Shown: in pieces, positions 44,298 to 53,900 of the stretch
Numbering within the stretch: position 1 is the stretch's first letter
Layout of the letters: each line of letters begins with the position of its first letter
Source: Treponema sp.
GTDB lineage: Bacteria; Spirochaetota; Spirochaetia; Treponematales; Breznakiellaceae
Reading direction: 5' to 3'
DNA length: 64,000 nt
Assembly (NCBI GenBank): GCA_009787835.1
Contig: WQSN01000003.1
Span: forward strand, 1-64,000
Program-made: the position numbers and the translations under genes
The notes under the pieces: model-generated
Told to the model about the DNA's origin: nothing
What the model saw: the letters and a program-made list of their open reading frames with translations, nothing else
The model's database searches: none

Positions 44298-44731
44298 TGT
44301 TTAAAATCCCCTGTAGAAATTATTTCATCGCAGTATTCGCAGCGATATGTCCGAAGCTGCGGATTCTCCAGGTAAAAAACATGAGTTATATATTTTTCTG
44401 TTGAACAGATGCAGCGCGGATTTTTGCAGACAAGTACATTCTCGACTTTTTTGGGAAGGGAAAGTTTTATTTTATTTATTATGCGCTCATTTTCTATTAT
44501 ATTAACCGTAATGTCAGGATCAATTAATCCCAGTACGTCAAGATTTAAATTTAGGGCGTTGTCAATTTTTATAATGTCTTTTTTGCCGCTTCTTGTCGAA
44601 TTGGCGTTGGCTACAAACGCGACCATATAGGAAACTTTATCAAGTCCCAGCCAATTGTAAATTCTGATGCCCTGTCCTGCCTTGATATGGTCTATGACAA
44701 TGCCGTTTTTTATTTCTTCAATGTTCAGCAT
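44291..44731 (-). CDS. pyrI: Aspartate carbamoyltransferase regulatory chain
   Basis: Regulatory subunit of 146 residues that binds nucleotides (CTP/UTP inhibit, ATP activates in E. coli) and joins PyrB trimers. The allosteric domain opens with EEIKNGIVIDHIKAGQG. The zinc domain shows four cysteines in CKNPRC and YRCEYC. GGAG lies before its ATG, 2 nt after the pyrB stop. Presence of PyrI means the enzyme is of the allosteric PyrB6-PyrI6 type, and it accompanies the pyrBI-like leader upstream. Confidence 0.95.
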   Translation of the reverse strand: MLNIEEIKNGIVIDHIKAGQGIRIYNWLGLDKVSYMVAFVANANSTRSGKKDIIKIDNALNLNLDVLGLIDPDITVNIIENERIINKIKLSLPKKVENVLVCKNPRCICSTEKYITHVFYLENPQLRTYRCEYCDEIISTGDFKQW

Positions 44732-44733
44732 AT

Positions 44734-45654
44734 TTAATTAACTCCTAAAATTGATGATAACAGAGCCATTCTGACGTACATTCCGTATTTTGCCTGTTTA
44801 AAGTAGGCTGCTCTCGGGTCTGCGTCTACATCTACAGAAATTTCATTAACTCTCGGGAGCGGGTGCAGAACTATAAGGCTGTCTTTGCCTGTTTTTATTC
44901 TTTCCATATTTAAAACATAGGTGTCTTTCAGGCGGATATAATCCTCTTCGTTAAAGAAACGTTCGCGCTGAACGCGGGTCATGTACAAAACATCAAGTTC
45001 CGGTATGGCTTCGTCGAAATTTCTTCTTTCGCTGAACTGGACATTTTGTTTTTTTAAATTGTTTTTTATATATTCGGGAAGGATAAGCTCATCAGGAGAG
45101 ATAAAAATCATGTTTATGTTTTTATACCGCGCCAGTGCTTTTGCAAGCGAATGAACGGTTCTGCCGAATTTTAGATCGCCGCAGAAACCGACAGTCAGAT
45201 TGTTAATTCTGCCTGAAAGGCGCTTGATGGTTAAAAGGTCTGTAAGTGTCTGGGTTGGGTGATGATGCCCGCCGTCTCCGGCATTAATAACCGGAACAGA
45301 TGAATAGCGGGAAGCAAGAAGGGCGGCTCCTTCTTTTGGGTTGCGCATCACAATTATATCGGCGTAACTTGCCGCCATACGGATTGTATCGGCCAGGCTT
45401 TCACCTTTTGAAGCGGAGCTGGAAAGCGGATCGGCAAAACCAAGACAATTACCGCCAAGGCGCAGCATAGCCGCTTCAAAACTCAGGCGGGTTCTGGTGC
45501 TTGGTTCAAAGAAAAGAGTAGCCATGAGTTTTCCCCAGCAGCTATCCCTGAGATATTTTTCGTCTTTTTCAATTTTTTCCGCAAGCAAAAACAGGTTCTC
45601 CATATCCTCAATCGTAATATCTTCCGGTTCTATTAAAGACAGTCCTTTAAGCAT
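44734..45654 (-). CDS. pyrB: Aspartate carbamoyltransferase catalytic chain
   Basis: Condenses carbamoyl phosphate and aspartate, 306 residues. The carbamoyl phosphate loop [15 protein letters not shown], the segment [16 protein letters not shown] and the aspartate-domain end [12 protein letters not shown] are all there. ATG 45654 has GGGAGG a few bases upstream; an in-frame ATG at 45672 lies before that site. The start sits about 20 bp after an intrinsic terminator and overlaps the stop of a leader reading frame, indicating attenuation control. First gene of pyrB-I-F-K-D-E. Confidence 0.96.
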   Translation of the reverse strand: MLKGLSLIEPEDITIEDMENLFLLAEKIEKDEKYLRDSCWGKLMATLFFEPSTRTRLSFEAAMLRLGGNCLGFADPLSSSASKGESLADTIRMAASYADIIVMRNPKEGAALLASRYSSVPVINAGDGGHHHPTQTLTDLLTIKRLSGRINNLTVGFCGDLKFGRTVHSLAKALARYKNINMIFISPDELILPEYIKNNLKKQNVQFSERRNFDEAIPELDVLYMTRVQRERFFNEEDYIRLKDTYVLNMERIKTGKDSLIVLHPLPRVNEISVDVDADPRAAYFKQAKYGMYVRMALLSSILGVN

Positions 45655-45790
45655 ATTCCCTCCCGCCGGCATACAAAAAAACCGCCTTAAAAGGCGGCTT
45701 ATCAGAAACTTTCATTTGTACCGCTGAAGCATCCAAATATTTAGTCCGTGGTTTCAGACTCGTTTGAGATACACAGCTCAATTTATTCAT
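45647..45790 (-). CDS. Putative 47-residue pyr leader peptide
   Basis: An open frame starts at ATG 45790, just downstream of a consensus promoter, and runs without stops through a hairpin and the intrinsic terminator. It ends at TAA 45649-45647, inside the first codons of pyrB (8-nt overlap). The peptide starts [10 protein letters not shown] and ends GGREYA. The arrangement matches the enteric pyrBI leader, whose frame is also translated through the attenuator. No ribosome-binding site precedes the ATG, which lies at about +3, so it would need leaderless translation. An internal ATG at 45715 is a possible alternative start. Coding status is inferred from position only. Confidence 0.5.
   Translation of the reverse strand: MNKLSCVSQTSLKPRTKYLDASAVQMKVSDKPPFKAVFLYAGGREYA
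45675..45700 (-). terminator. Attenuator terminator before pyrB
   Basis: On the minus strand AAGCCGCCTTTTAAGGCGG followed by seven T residues forms a strong intrinsic terminator. It lies between the pyr promoter and pyrB, with the pyrB ribosome-binding site right after it. A second hairpin, AGTCTG/CGGACT at 45760-45743, lies upstream and could be a pause site. Confidence 0.88.
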
Positions 45791-45798
45791 ATACATAT

Positions 45799-45827
45799 AT
45801 TATATTAAAAAAACATTTACATGACAA
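45799..45827 (-). promoter_or_regulatory. pyr operon promoter
   Basis: On the minus strand TTGTCA (45827-45822) and a perfect TATAAT (45804-45799) are exactly 17 nt apart. The start of transcription is expected near 45792. Confidence 0.75.
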
Positions 45828-45864
45828 CTGTTAATCAGCATTTTTCTTCAAAATTCAAATAATT

Positions 45865-45892
45865 TTGCAATTTTGAAAAAAAGTATTATAAT
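45865..45892 (+). promoter_or_regulatory. Candidate promoter of the Ig-repeat protein gene
   Basis: TTGCAA (45865-45870) and a perfect TATAAT (45887-45892) are 16 nt apart. A second pair, TTGTCA (45916) and TAATAT (45940), lies downstream. Either would give a 5' untranslated leader of 110-160 nt before the gene at 46058, in which I see no known RNA element. Confidence 0.45.
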
Positions 45893-46057
45893 ATAAGCAG
45901 GTGTAATACAATAACTTGTCATTATAGAAAGAGATTTAATAATATTTTTCTTCAATTTAGTTTTATATGTAATAGTTGTTGTATTAAATTCAGCTTCTTC
46001 TGCATTGTATTGCAGTTTTGTTTGGCGATTTTTGTTATAAAGTTTACATAGGGGGAA

Positions 46058-49000
46058 ATGATGGGGAAGAGAACTCTTTTTATCTTTGTTTTGTTGCTGA
46101 CATGTTGTATTTATACATGGGCAGGCGGGAATAGAGACGGAAATGAGTCGCGGGAAGCCATTGATCCGAGCGGATTTACCGATTCTATTGACATTTCCGG
46201 CAATAAACCGGGAAAATATAATTTTTATCTTGAAGCGACTGATAAAGCGGGTAATGTATCGTATTCTGGGCCTGATAATATATTTATAGATCCGGAATCT
46301 GACCTTCCGGCGGCTACAATTATTAATCCTCTGCCGAATATGCGTGTCCAGGGAAATTTAAATATTGTCGGCATAGCAATGGACGATGATAGTGTTGATT
46401 ATGTAGAATTTAAAATTACAAGAGGCAGGGACGGCAAGGGCGAGGAAATTATCAGCGCAAGAGCCCAGGGTTCCGAATACTGGTCTTATTTCCTTGATAC
46501 AACAGACGGTGAAATATGGAAAGACGGCGCGTATACCATCACTGCATGGGCTGTAGATAAAAACGGCCTTTCCGGTATGGCAAGTGAATATACCAATGGT
46601 TTAAAAGTGCCGGTAAAAGCGCATAAATTTCACCAGGTTTCCTGGAATCTTGACCGGAGAAAGCCCGAAACCTTGATTTCAAGCCATGAAGTAGGCGCTC
46701 TTGTTTCAGGAAATATCCGTCTCAGGGGAACTGTAGCAGACGGTAATGGCATAAACGCGTTTAGTTATTCCATGGACGGGGGAAACCGCTACATTTCCGC
46801 AAGAACAAGTCTGGACAGAAGATCCGGTATTTATAACTGGGATATCAATATTAACACCAAAACATTCACAGACGGGCCTGCGGTAATCTGGTTTCACGCA
46901 ATGGACGAACAGGGCAACCTGGGAACCGCAGCTCATCTGTTATTTGTAAATAATACCGGGCCTGAATTGGAAATTGTGTATCCTGAGCCATCTGAAACTG
47001 TAAACGGCATTTTCACAGTAGCCGGTTTCGCGTCTCACCCTGTTGGAATTAGATCGGTTTCGTGGAAAGCCGGCAGACTGGGCGGTGAATTTGATATTGT
47101 TACAGGGAATCCCTGGTGGTCAACTGAAATCGATCTTCGCGGGATGAGGGCTTCAAATATTGATGTTGAAGTCCGCGCTGTTGATGTTTCCGGAAATGTT
47201 ACCGTCAAAAAACAGAGATACAGGGTAGATCAAAACGCAGATCTGCCTGTTGTAACCCTGTATGAGCCTTTATCAGGAGCCTTAACAGGTGATAACGGCA
47301 ATCTTGTTGTTAAGGGCATTGTAAATGATGATGACGGAGCTGCATCTGTTTTTTACTCATTGGGAGGCGGTGAAGCAGTCGAGATTCCATGTTCAGGTTA
47401 TTTTCAGTTTTTAATTCCAAATATTTCTGAAGGGACTCATAATCTTGAAGTCTGGGCAAAGGATATATCAGGTATTACAGGACCAAAAGTGCAGGTAAAG
47501 GGTATTGTTGTTCCCGCAGCGCTGCCTGAGCCGAGAATCGCGTCTTTTTCAACAGGAGCAAGAGGTTCAGTTCCTGATTTATTTTATACTGGCATGACAA
47601 TTATTCCTGAACACAGATCAATGGAATTTACCATAAAAGCCGCTTCATTGACATCGGCTTCGGTTGCGTTTGGGGATTTGCCTCCTGTTCAGGTCAGAAC
47701 AAGCTCAGGCAGGGACGGAATATTCCGCGCTGCTGTACCGGTTCCCGCTCTGGAGACAGGTTTTACAAAGATTGAATTACACGCCATCGACCGCTACAAC
47801 CGTGAAGTTGTTTTTAATGAATATGTTTTTGTTTCTGAAACTTTCGGAACGCGTTTTACATGGATTAGACCGAACATGACAGCGGACGGCCGCATTTTAC
47901 TTTCCAGCGATCTTGAACCGCTATTGGGATTGGGCGATCAGGTTTATTCCAGGGTTAGTGTCAGTGGAACGGGAGCTGAAAATATCAGCGCCGAAGTTGA
48001 TGAATTTGGCCGGGTTGTGCTGCACGCGAGAAGAGAAGGCAGTTTCGGACCTCTTACCCTTTCGCTCGGCGGTTCTGAAAGCGCTCCGTTCAGAATACTT
48101 GCCGATTTTTCCGCGCCTTCAATATCCTGGCGCAATTCCCCGCACGGGAAATGGGCGCAGGCAAGCATCCCTGTTTCATTTAACGTTTCAGGAAGAAACA
48201 GGGTTACGGCTGTGACGTATTCTATTGATATGGGCGTAACATGGCAAAACCTTCTTAACAGGGAAGAAATCGCTTCCATTACTGTTCCTGTCAGCATTGA
48301 TGTAACGCAAAACATAAACATATCATCAGTACAGGACGGATCTGTCTGCGTATTGATCAGGGCTGTCAGTGAATCCGGCCGCTCCTTTACTTCTGATTTT
48401 ACCGTTCAAAAAGATACGCGACCTCCTGAAGCGAAACTGATTATGCCTGTCGCCGGTTCAGGAGTGAACGGAACAATCCGCATGGGCTTTATGGTTCAGG
48501 AGGCGGGCAGGCTGAAAACCATTACGTATAACGCGCAGGGAATAGTCACAGAGGTTTTCAGATCCGGCAGTTTGGAAAATGATTACCTGCCGGTTTTCCA
48601 TGAAGTGCTGATGGACTCAACGCGGATGCCGCTTAATAATTCAATGCGCTTTATCTTTGAAGACGAAGCCGGGAACAAAAGCGAAATATCACAATGGCCT
48701 TTTACAATTGATACGCGGATGGATATACCTGAAGCGCATGTCATTCTGCCGCTTGAAAACGAAGTTGTTACAACAGACTTTTTGGTATCCGGCGTTATGT
48801 TTGATGATGATGAAATAAAGCAGATTTTCTGGAAGATAGACAATAACGCGGAGACAGTGCTTGTAGCCAAAAACGGTTTTTCAATCCCCGTGGAAATTTC
48901 AAGTCTTTCTGATAATGAACATACGATTACTGTAATCGCGGAAGACATATACGGCGTTAAAAGCGCGCCTGTTACAAGAAGATTCAGGGTTTCGCTTTCG

Positions 49001-50980
49001 GAGCCTTTCGCGAGCATTGTAAATCCCGCTTATGACACAATACTGAGGGATAATGTCGTAATTAGCGGCACAGCTTCCGATAATAACGGCATTGAAGGGC
49101 TGCAGATTTCCCTTGATAACGGGAATTCTTACAACAGCATTTTTGGCAGAGAAAAATGGGAATACCATTTTAATACTAAAATACTTAAAGACGGCCCTCA
49201 TGTGGTTTTCATACGCGTATGGGATAAATACGGAATTCCTGCCACCTATTCAAGCATGATTAATGTGGATAATACTCCTCCTGAAATTGTGCTGGACAAT
49301 CCCGGCGATGGTTCCGTATCAACCGGAAAAGTTTCCGTAATGGGCAGATCAATTGATGTTAATCTGGAAACGATTTCTATCGAAGTGCGCAGCCTGGAAG
49401 GCAAACCGGTTCAGGAACGGATTAGAAACCGCACGCTGGAAACCAGTCAGATAATCAGGGAAACAATTGATTTTTACGATCATGATGACGGGCTTTACAA
49501 TATGGAAATTGTCGCCCGCGATTTCGCGGGAAACATTACCCGCGTTTCCAGAAACATACAACTGGCGCGTGAGAGCATGAGAAACCACATAGAGATTCTT
49601 TATCCGCTGGAAAATGAAATTGTACAGGGTACATTTAATCTTTACGGCCATACGGGCGGCACAGACAAGGCAACCACTGTAACTCTCAGAATAAACGGTA
49701 TTGATTATTCGATAAGCGAAGTGCATGACTCGGGGTACTTTCGCTTCACCCTTGATTCAGGGAGTTTAAACCAGGGTCAAAACAGAATCCTTGTTCACAG
49801 TAATTTTGACGGCAATGGAACAGTTGAGTCAAAAGGGCAGAATATCCTTTACAATCCCAACGGTCCGTGGGTAACAGTTGACAGCATGAATACAGGCGAC
49901 TTTGCTTTTGACAGGCCGTATCTGTACGGACGGATGGGTTATAACTTAAGCGATGAAGATATTGAACTTCTTGCAGACAGGAATACAGACAGGGAAACAA
50001 GAAACCAGATTAGAAATAAATCCGCCGATTATACAGAGATCAGTTTTGATAACGGGAAAACATTCGTAAAGGCCGGCAGAGGGACAGGCAAGGATATGGA
50101 TTACCGTTACAGGCTGGAGACGGGAGATATGGCCGAAGGTATGCACTATATCTTTGTAAGGGCGACAATGAAAAACGGCGAAACCGCCATTACGCGGCTG
50201 CTCGTTCAGGTAGACAAAACGCCTCCCGTAATCAAACTTATTTCTCCTGAAGCCGGAGGCCGCTACAATGATCAAATATCATTTTCCGCTTCCGCCACAG
50301 ATGATGTCGAGCTTGTCAGCCTGAATTATTATCTGCGTCAGGGAGATAAAACGGCGTATGAGGTTCCGAGCTTTATTCAGGGGCTTTATTTTGAAGGAGT
50401 AATTCCGCCGTTTATCAGACAGGCAATCGCCGGAAGCGACGCGTATGTTCCCAATAATGATTTGGATAATTATACAAGATTCTTTGCCGGCGGCGCGACA
50501 TACTTTGACATGGGCATGGGATTAAGTTTCTTTGATGACAATGTAAAGGTACAGATTCAATACGGTTTATTAACGCAGGAACTTTATGAGGCTCTTGGAG
50601 GTGAAGGCCCGGTGCGTTACGGCGGCCATGTGCTTGGATTAAAACTGCTTGCGAACCTTTATACTCTACCGTTCGGCTCGTTCCTGGGTCCTGACTGGGA
50701 GTGGCTTTCCGCGTCATTTGCAATAGGCGCGAATTTTTCATTATTCGATCTTGGACAGGAAGGTTATACGCAAAGCGGAAGACCGACTTTTTTAAGCGCT
50801 CTGCTGCTGCAGTTGGAGTTTCCCAAAGTGACAATCCCAAAATGGAAAGTATTCAGGACCTTCAGTTTATTTACGGAAGGGCAGCTCTGGTTTGTGCCTA
50901 CGGATGTTAACGCGGATACAAATAAAATTCCAATATTTTACCCGCATGTCATTATGGGCGTAAGAGTTTACGTTTTCTGA
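46058..50980 (+). CDS. Giant Ig-like-repeat surface protein with C-terminal barrel-like domain
   Basis: Secreted protein of 1640 residues. After a signal peptide (residues 1-22) come about a dozen repeats of 90-100 residues of bacterial Ig-like type, marked by VDNTPPEI, VDKTPPVI or KDTRPPEA and by motifs such as NLNIVGIAMDDDSV and VSVMGRSIDVN. The last 200 residues differ: alternating amphipathic strands with many Gly and aromatic residues, ending in VRVYVF. A terminal Phe is typical of outer-membrane barrels recognised by BAM. The whole looks like a surface adhesin or structural protein whose repeats are anchored by a small C-terminal barrel. GGGGGA precedes ATG 46058/46061. It stands alone and converges on purL. 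I cannot name the family. Confidence 0.75.
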   Translation: MMGKRTLFIFVLLLTCCIYTWAGGNRDGNESREAIDPSGFTDSIDISGNKPGKYNFYLEATDKAGNVSYSGPDNIFIDPESDLPAATIINPLPNMRVQGNLNIVGIAMDDDSVDYVEFKITRGRDGKGEEIISARAQGSEYWSYFLDTTDGEIWKDGAYTITAWAVDKNGLSGMASEYTNGLKVPVKAHKFHQVSWNLDRRKPETLISSHEVGALVSGNIRLRGTVADGNGINAFSYSMDGGNRYISARTSLDRRSGIYNWDININTKTFTDGPAVIWFHAMDEQGNLGTAAHLLFVNNTGPELEIVYPEPSETVNGIFTVAGFASHPVGIRSVSWKAGRLGGEFDIVTGNPWWSTEIDLRGMRASNIDVEVRAVDVSGNVTVKKQRYRVDQNADLPVVTLYEPLSGALTGDNGNLVVKGIVNDDDGAASVFYSLGGGEAVEIPCSGYFQFLIPNISEGTHNLEVWAKDISGITGPKVQVKGIVVPAALPEPRIASFSTGARGSVPDLFYTGMTIIPEHRSMEFTIKAASLTSASVAFGDLPPVQVRTSSGRDGIFRAAVPVPALETGFTKIELHAIDRYNREVVFNEYVFVSETFGTRFTWIRPNMTADGRILLSSDLEPLLGLGDQVYSRVSVSGTGAENISAEVDEFGRVVLHARREGSFGPLTLSLGGSESAPFRILADFSAPSISWRNSPHGKWAQASIPVSFNVSGRNRVTAVTYSIDMGVTWQNLLNREEIASITVPVSIDVTQNINISSVQDGSVCVLIRAVSESGRSFTSDFTVQKDTRPPEAKLIMPVAGSGVNGTIRMGFMVQEAGRLKTITYNAQGIVTEVFRSGSLENDYLPVFHEVLMDSTRMPLNNSMRFIFEDEAGNKSEISQWPFTIDTRMDIPEAHVILPLENEVVTTDFLVSGVMFDDDEIKQIFWKIDNNAETVLVAKNGFSIPVEISSLSDNEHTITVIAEDIYGVKSAPVTRRFRVSLSEPFASIVNPAYDTILRDNVVISGTASDNNGIEGLQISLDNGNSYNSIFGREKWEYHFNTKILKDGPHVVFIRVWDKYGIPATYSSMINVDNTPPEIVLDNPGDGSVSTGKVSVMGRSIDVNLETISIEVRSLEGKPVQERIRNRTLETSQIIRETIDFYDHDDGLYNMEIVARDFAGNITRVSRNIQLARESMRNHIEILYPLENEIVQGTFNLYGHTGGTDKATTVTLRINGIDYSISEVHDSGYFRFTLDSGSLNQGQNRILVHSNFDGNGTVESKGQNILYNPNGPWVTVDSMNTGDFAFDRPYLYGRMGYNLSDEDIELLADRNTDRETRNQIRNKSADYTEISFDNGKTFVKAGRGTGKDMDYRYRLETGDMAEGMHYIFVRATMKNGETAITRLLVQVDKTPPVIKLISPEAGGRYNDQISFSASATDDVELVSLNYYLRQGDKTAYEVPSFIQGLYFEGVIPPFIRQAIAGSDAYVPNNDLDNYTRFFAGGATYFDMGMGLSFFDDNVKVQIQYGLLTQELYEALGGEGPVRYGGHVLGLKLLANLYTLPFGSFLGPDWEWLSASFAIGANFSLFDLGQEGYTQSGRPTFLSALLLQLEFPKVTIPKWKVFRTFSLFTEGQLWFVPTDVNADTNKIPIFYPHVIMGVRVYVF

Positions 50981-50985
50981 TACAT

Positions 50986-53900
50986 TCACCGGTTGAAATA
51001 TTTCACGGCTCCCGCGAAAATATCCATCTTCCGTATGCCGGGGATATTGCGGTAAAGCCCGTCGTCAAATCTCTCGTTATGCGCCATGCGCCCGAAGACG
51101 CGGCCGTCGGGGGATGTTATCCCTTCTACCGAGAAATTTGAATTGTTCGGGTTAAAGCGGATATCCTGTGACGCGTTGCCGTCAAAATCAGCGTATTGCG
51201 TCGCGATTTGACCGTTGGCGGCGAGACTGCGGATTAAATCTTCACCGGCGATAAAACGGCCTTCGCCGTGTGAAACAGGCACAATATACTGCTCCCCCTG
51301 TTCAAGATGCGAAAGCCAGGGTGATTTATTGGAGACAATCCTTGTGTTAACAAGCACAGACTGATGTCGCCCGATGGTATTGAATGTGAGAGTGGGTGAG
51401 TTTTCTGTCATTCCGCGAATTTCGCCGAATGGAACCAGTCCCAGTTTAATCAGCGCCTGAAACCCGTTGCATATACCGCAGATAAGCCCGCCTCTTTTTC
51501 CCAGCAGTTCTGTTACCGCGTCAGAGACAGAGGGATTTCTGATGAACGCTGTAATAAACTTGCCGGAACCGTCAGGTTCATCCCCCCCTGAAAAGCCGCC
51601 GGGGATAACAATGCTTTGAGCGGAACTTACGGCTTTTACAAATCCGTTTACGCTTTCGCTGATGTCCGCGGGGCTTAAATTTCGTATAACAAAAACCTGA
51701 GCTTCTCCTCCCGCTTTTTCAATGGCTCCCGCTGTATCATATTCGCTGTTGGTCCCCGGGAAGACGGGAATTATGAACTTTGGCTTTGTATTTTTTAAAA
51801 TTGAAACAGTATCGCCAAATCCAGAGCCGGTCCGCGCTGGTTCGCGCTTGTCTGCGTTGTAATTAAAAGATTCTGTTTTACCGTCCTGTTTGATTAAATA
51901 CGGGTAAACAGGCTCTAAAGTCCTTTCCCAGACATTCTGTAATTTATCAAGATGCAGTTCAAAACTTTTTGTTTTAAGCGTATATTCTTCTGTTGTGAAA
52001 CCCAAAAGTTCAGACCCAATATAATCATTGATGATTGTTAGCTGCTCATTGATTTTCCCTCCGTGTCCGCTGTTAACCTCTATTACAAATCCTCCAAAGC
52101 CTGGTTCCGCCGAAAGACAATGCTCTGTAATAAAACCTAAATGATTGCCCATGCACATTTTTACAACAGCTTCCGCGGCGCCCCCGCTGCCTGCAGCCCA
52201 GCAGGATATAATATCTTCGCCGCCGATAATTTTTTCTGCGCTGTCAAAATATTGGCGTAATGCGGTAAAATCCGGTTTTTCAAAAGCGCGCATGGGCGGC
52301 TTTAATAGATATACTTTGCTTCCCGCCTTTTTAAATTCCGGCGTAATAATCCTGTCAATCTTCGTCACTGATACCGCGAATGAGACCAGCGCAGGCGGAA
52401 CATTTATGCTTTCATTTTCATTTACGGCAAAACTTCCTGACATTGAATCCTTGCCGCCGATGGCCGCTATTTCAAGGCCAAGCTGCGCGTCAAGAGCGCC
52501 CAAAAGCGCGGATACAGGTTTTCCCCAGCTTGCGGGATCGCCGCGTAACTTTTCAAAATATTCCTGAAAGGTAAGCCAGCATTTGCTTCTGCTTCCGCCT
52601 GAGGCGATTATTTTGGCAAGAGATGAAACTACAGCGTATATGGCTCCATGGTAGGGGTTTATGGAGGAAATTTCAGGATCGAATCCCCAGGACATAAGGG
52701 AACATGATCTGGTTTCGCCGTTTAAAACGGGAATTTTAGCCGTCATTGTCTGGGACGGCGTTAGCTGATATTTACCGCCGAACGGAGCGGTTACGGTCGC
52801 GGCTCCGATACATGAATCAAAACGGTCAACAAGCCCCTTTTGCGAACAGATGTTAAGACCGCCGATAAACTTTTCCAGTTCTTTTGCGTCAGTAAAAGTT
52901 TTTACTTTATCTTCACTTTGTGCGTAAAAATCCGCAATCCTCGCTCTCGCGTGTTTCTTCGCGCCGTTTGAATTCAGAAAGTTACGTGAAATGTCAACAA
53001 TGGTTTTGCCGTTCCATTTCATGACAAGGCGTTTTTCACTGATAACCTCCGCTACAACAGCAGCTTCCAGATTTTCAAGCGCGGCGAGACTGATAAAGGA
53101 TTCCGCGTCTTTTTTTGAAACGACAACTGACATCCTCTCCTGGCTTTCGCTGATTGCAAGTTCTGTCCCGTCAAGCCCTTCGTATTTTTTTTTGATTTTG
53201 TTCAGATCTATCAATAACCCGTCCGCTAACTCTCCTATGGATACGCTCACCCCGCCAGCGCCGAAATCGTTACAGCGTTTGATTAACCGGGTCGCTTCGG
53301 GATTGCGGAATAATCTCTGCAATTTGCGCTCTTCAGGCGCGTTGCCTTTTTGAACATCAGCGCCGCAGGTATCAAGCGATTCCAGTGTGTGCGATTTTGA
53401 TGAGCCTGTCGCTCCGCCGATACCGTCGCGGCCTGTCCTGCCGCCCAGAAGAATTACAGCGTCATCAGGCTGAGGCGTCAGGCGGATAACATGTTCCGCT
53501 GGAGCCGCGCCAATGACAGCTCCTATCTCCATCCGTTTTGCGAGATATCCGTCATGGTAAATTTCGTGAACATGGCCTGTAGCGAGCCCTATCTGGTTGC
53601 CGTAGGAACTGTAACCCGCGGCGGCGGTCCGGCATATTTTACGCTGAGGTAATTTTCCCGGCAGGGTAAGATCTGCGCTCTTTAAAGGATCAGATGCGCC
53701 CGTTACGCGCATAGCCTGATAAACAAATGATCGCCCCGAAAGGGGATCCCTTATCGCTCCGCCCAGACATGTGGCGGCTCCTCCGAACGGCTCAATCTCT
53801 GTCGGGTGGTTATGCGTTTCGTTTTTAAACATTAAAAGCCAGTCATGTTCTCTGCAATTACCGGCTTCTGTGCCTATATCAACCTTTATTTTTACAGAAC

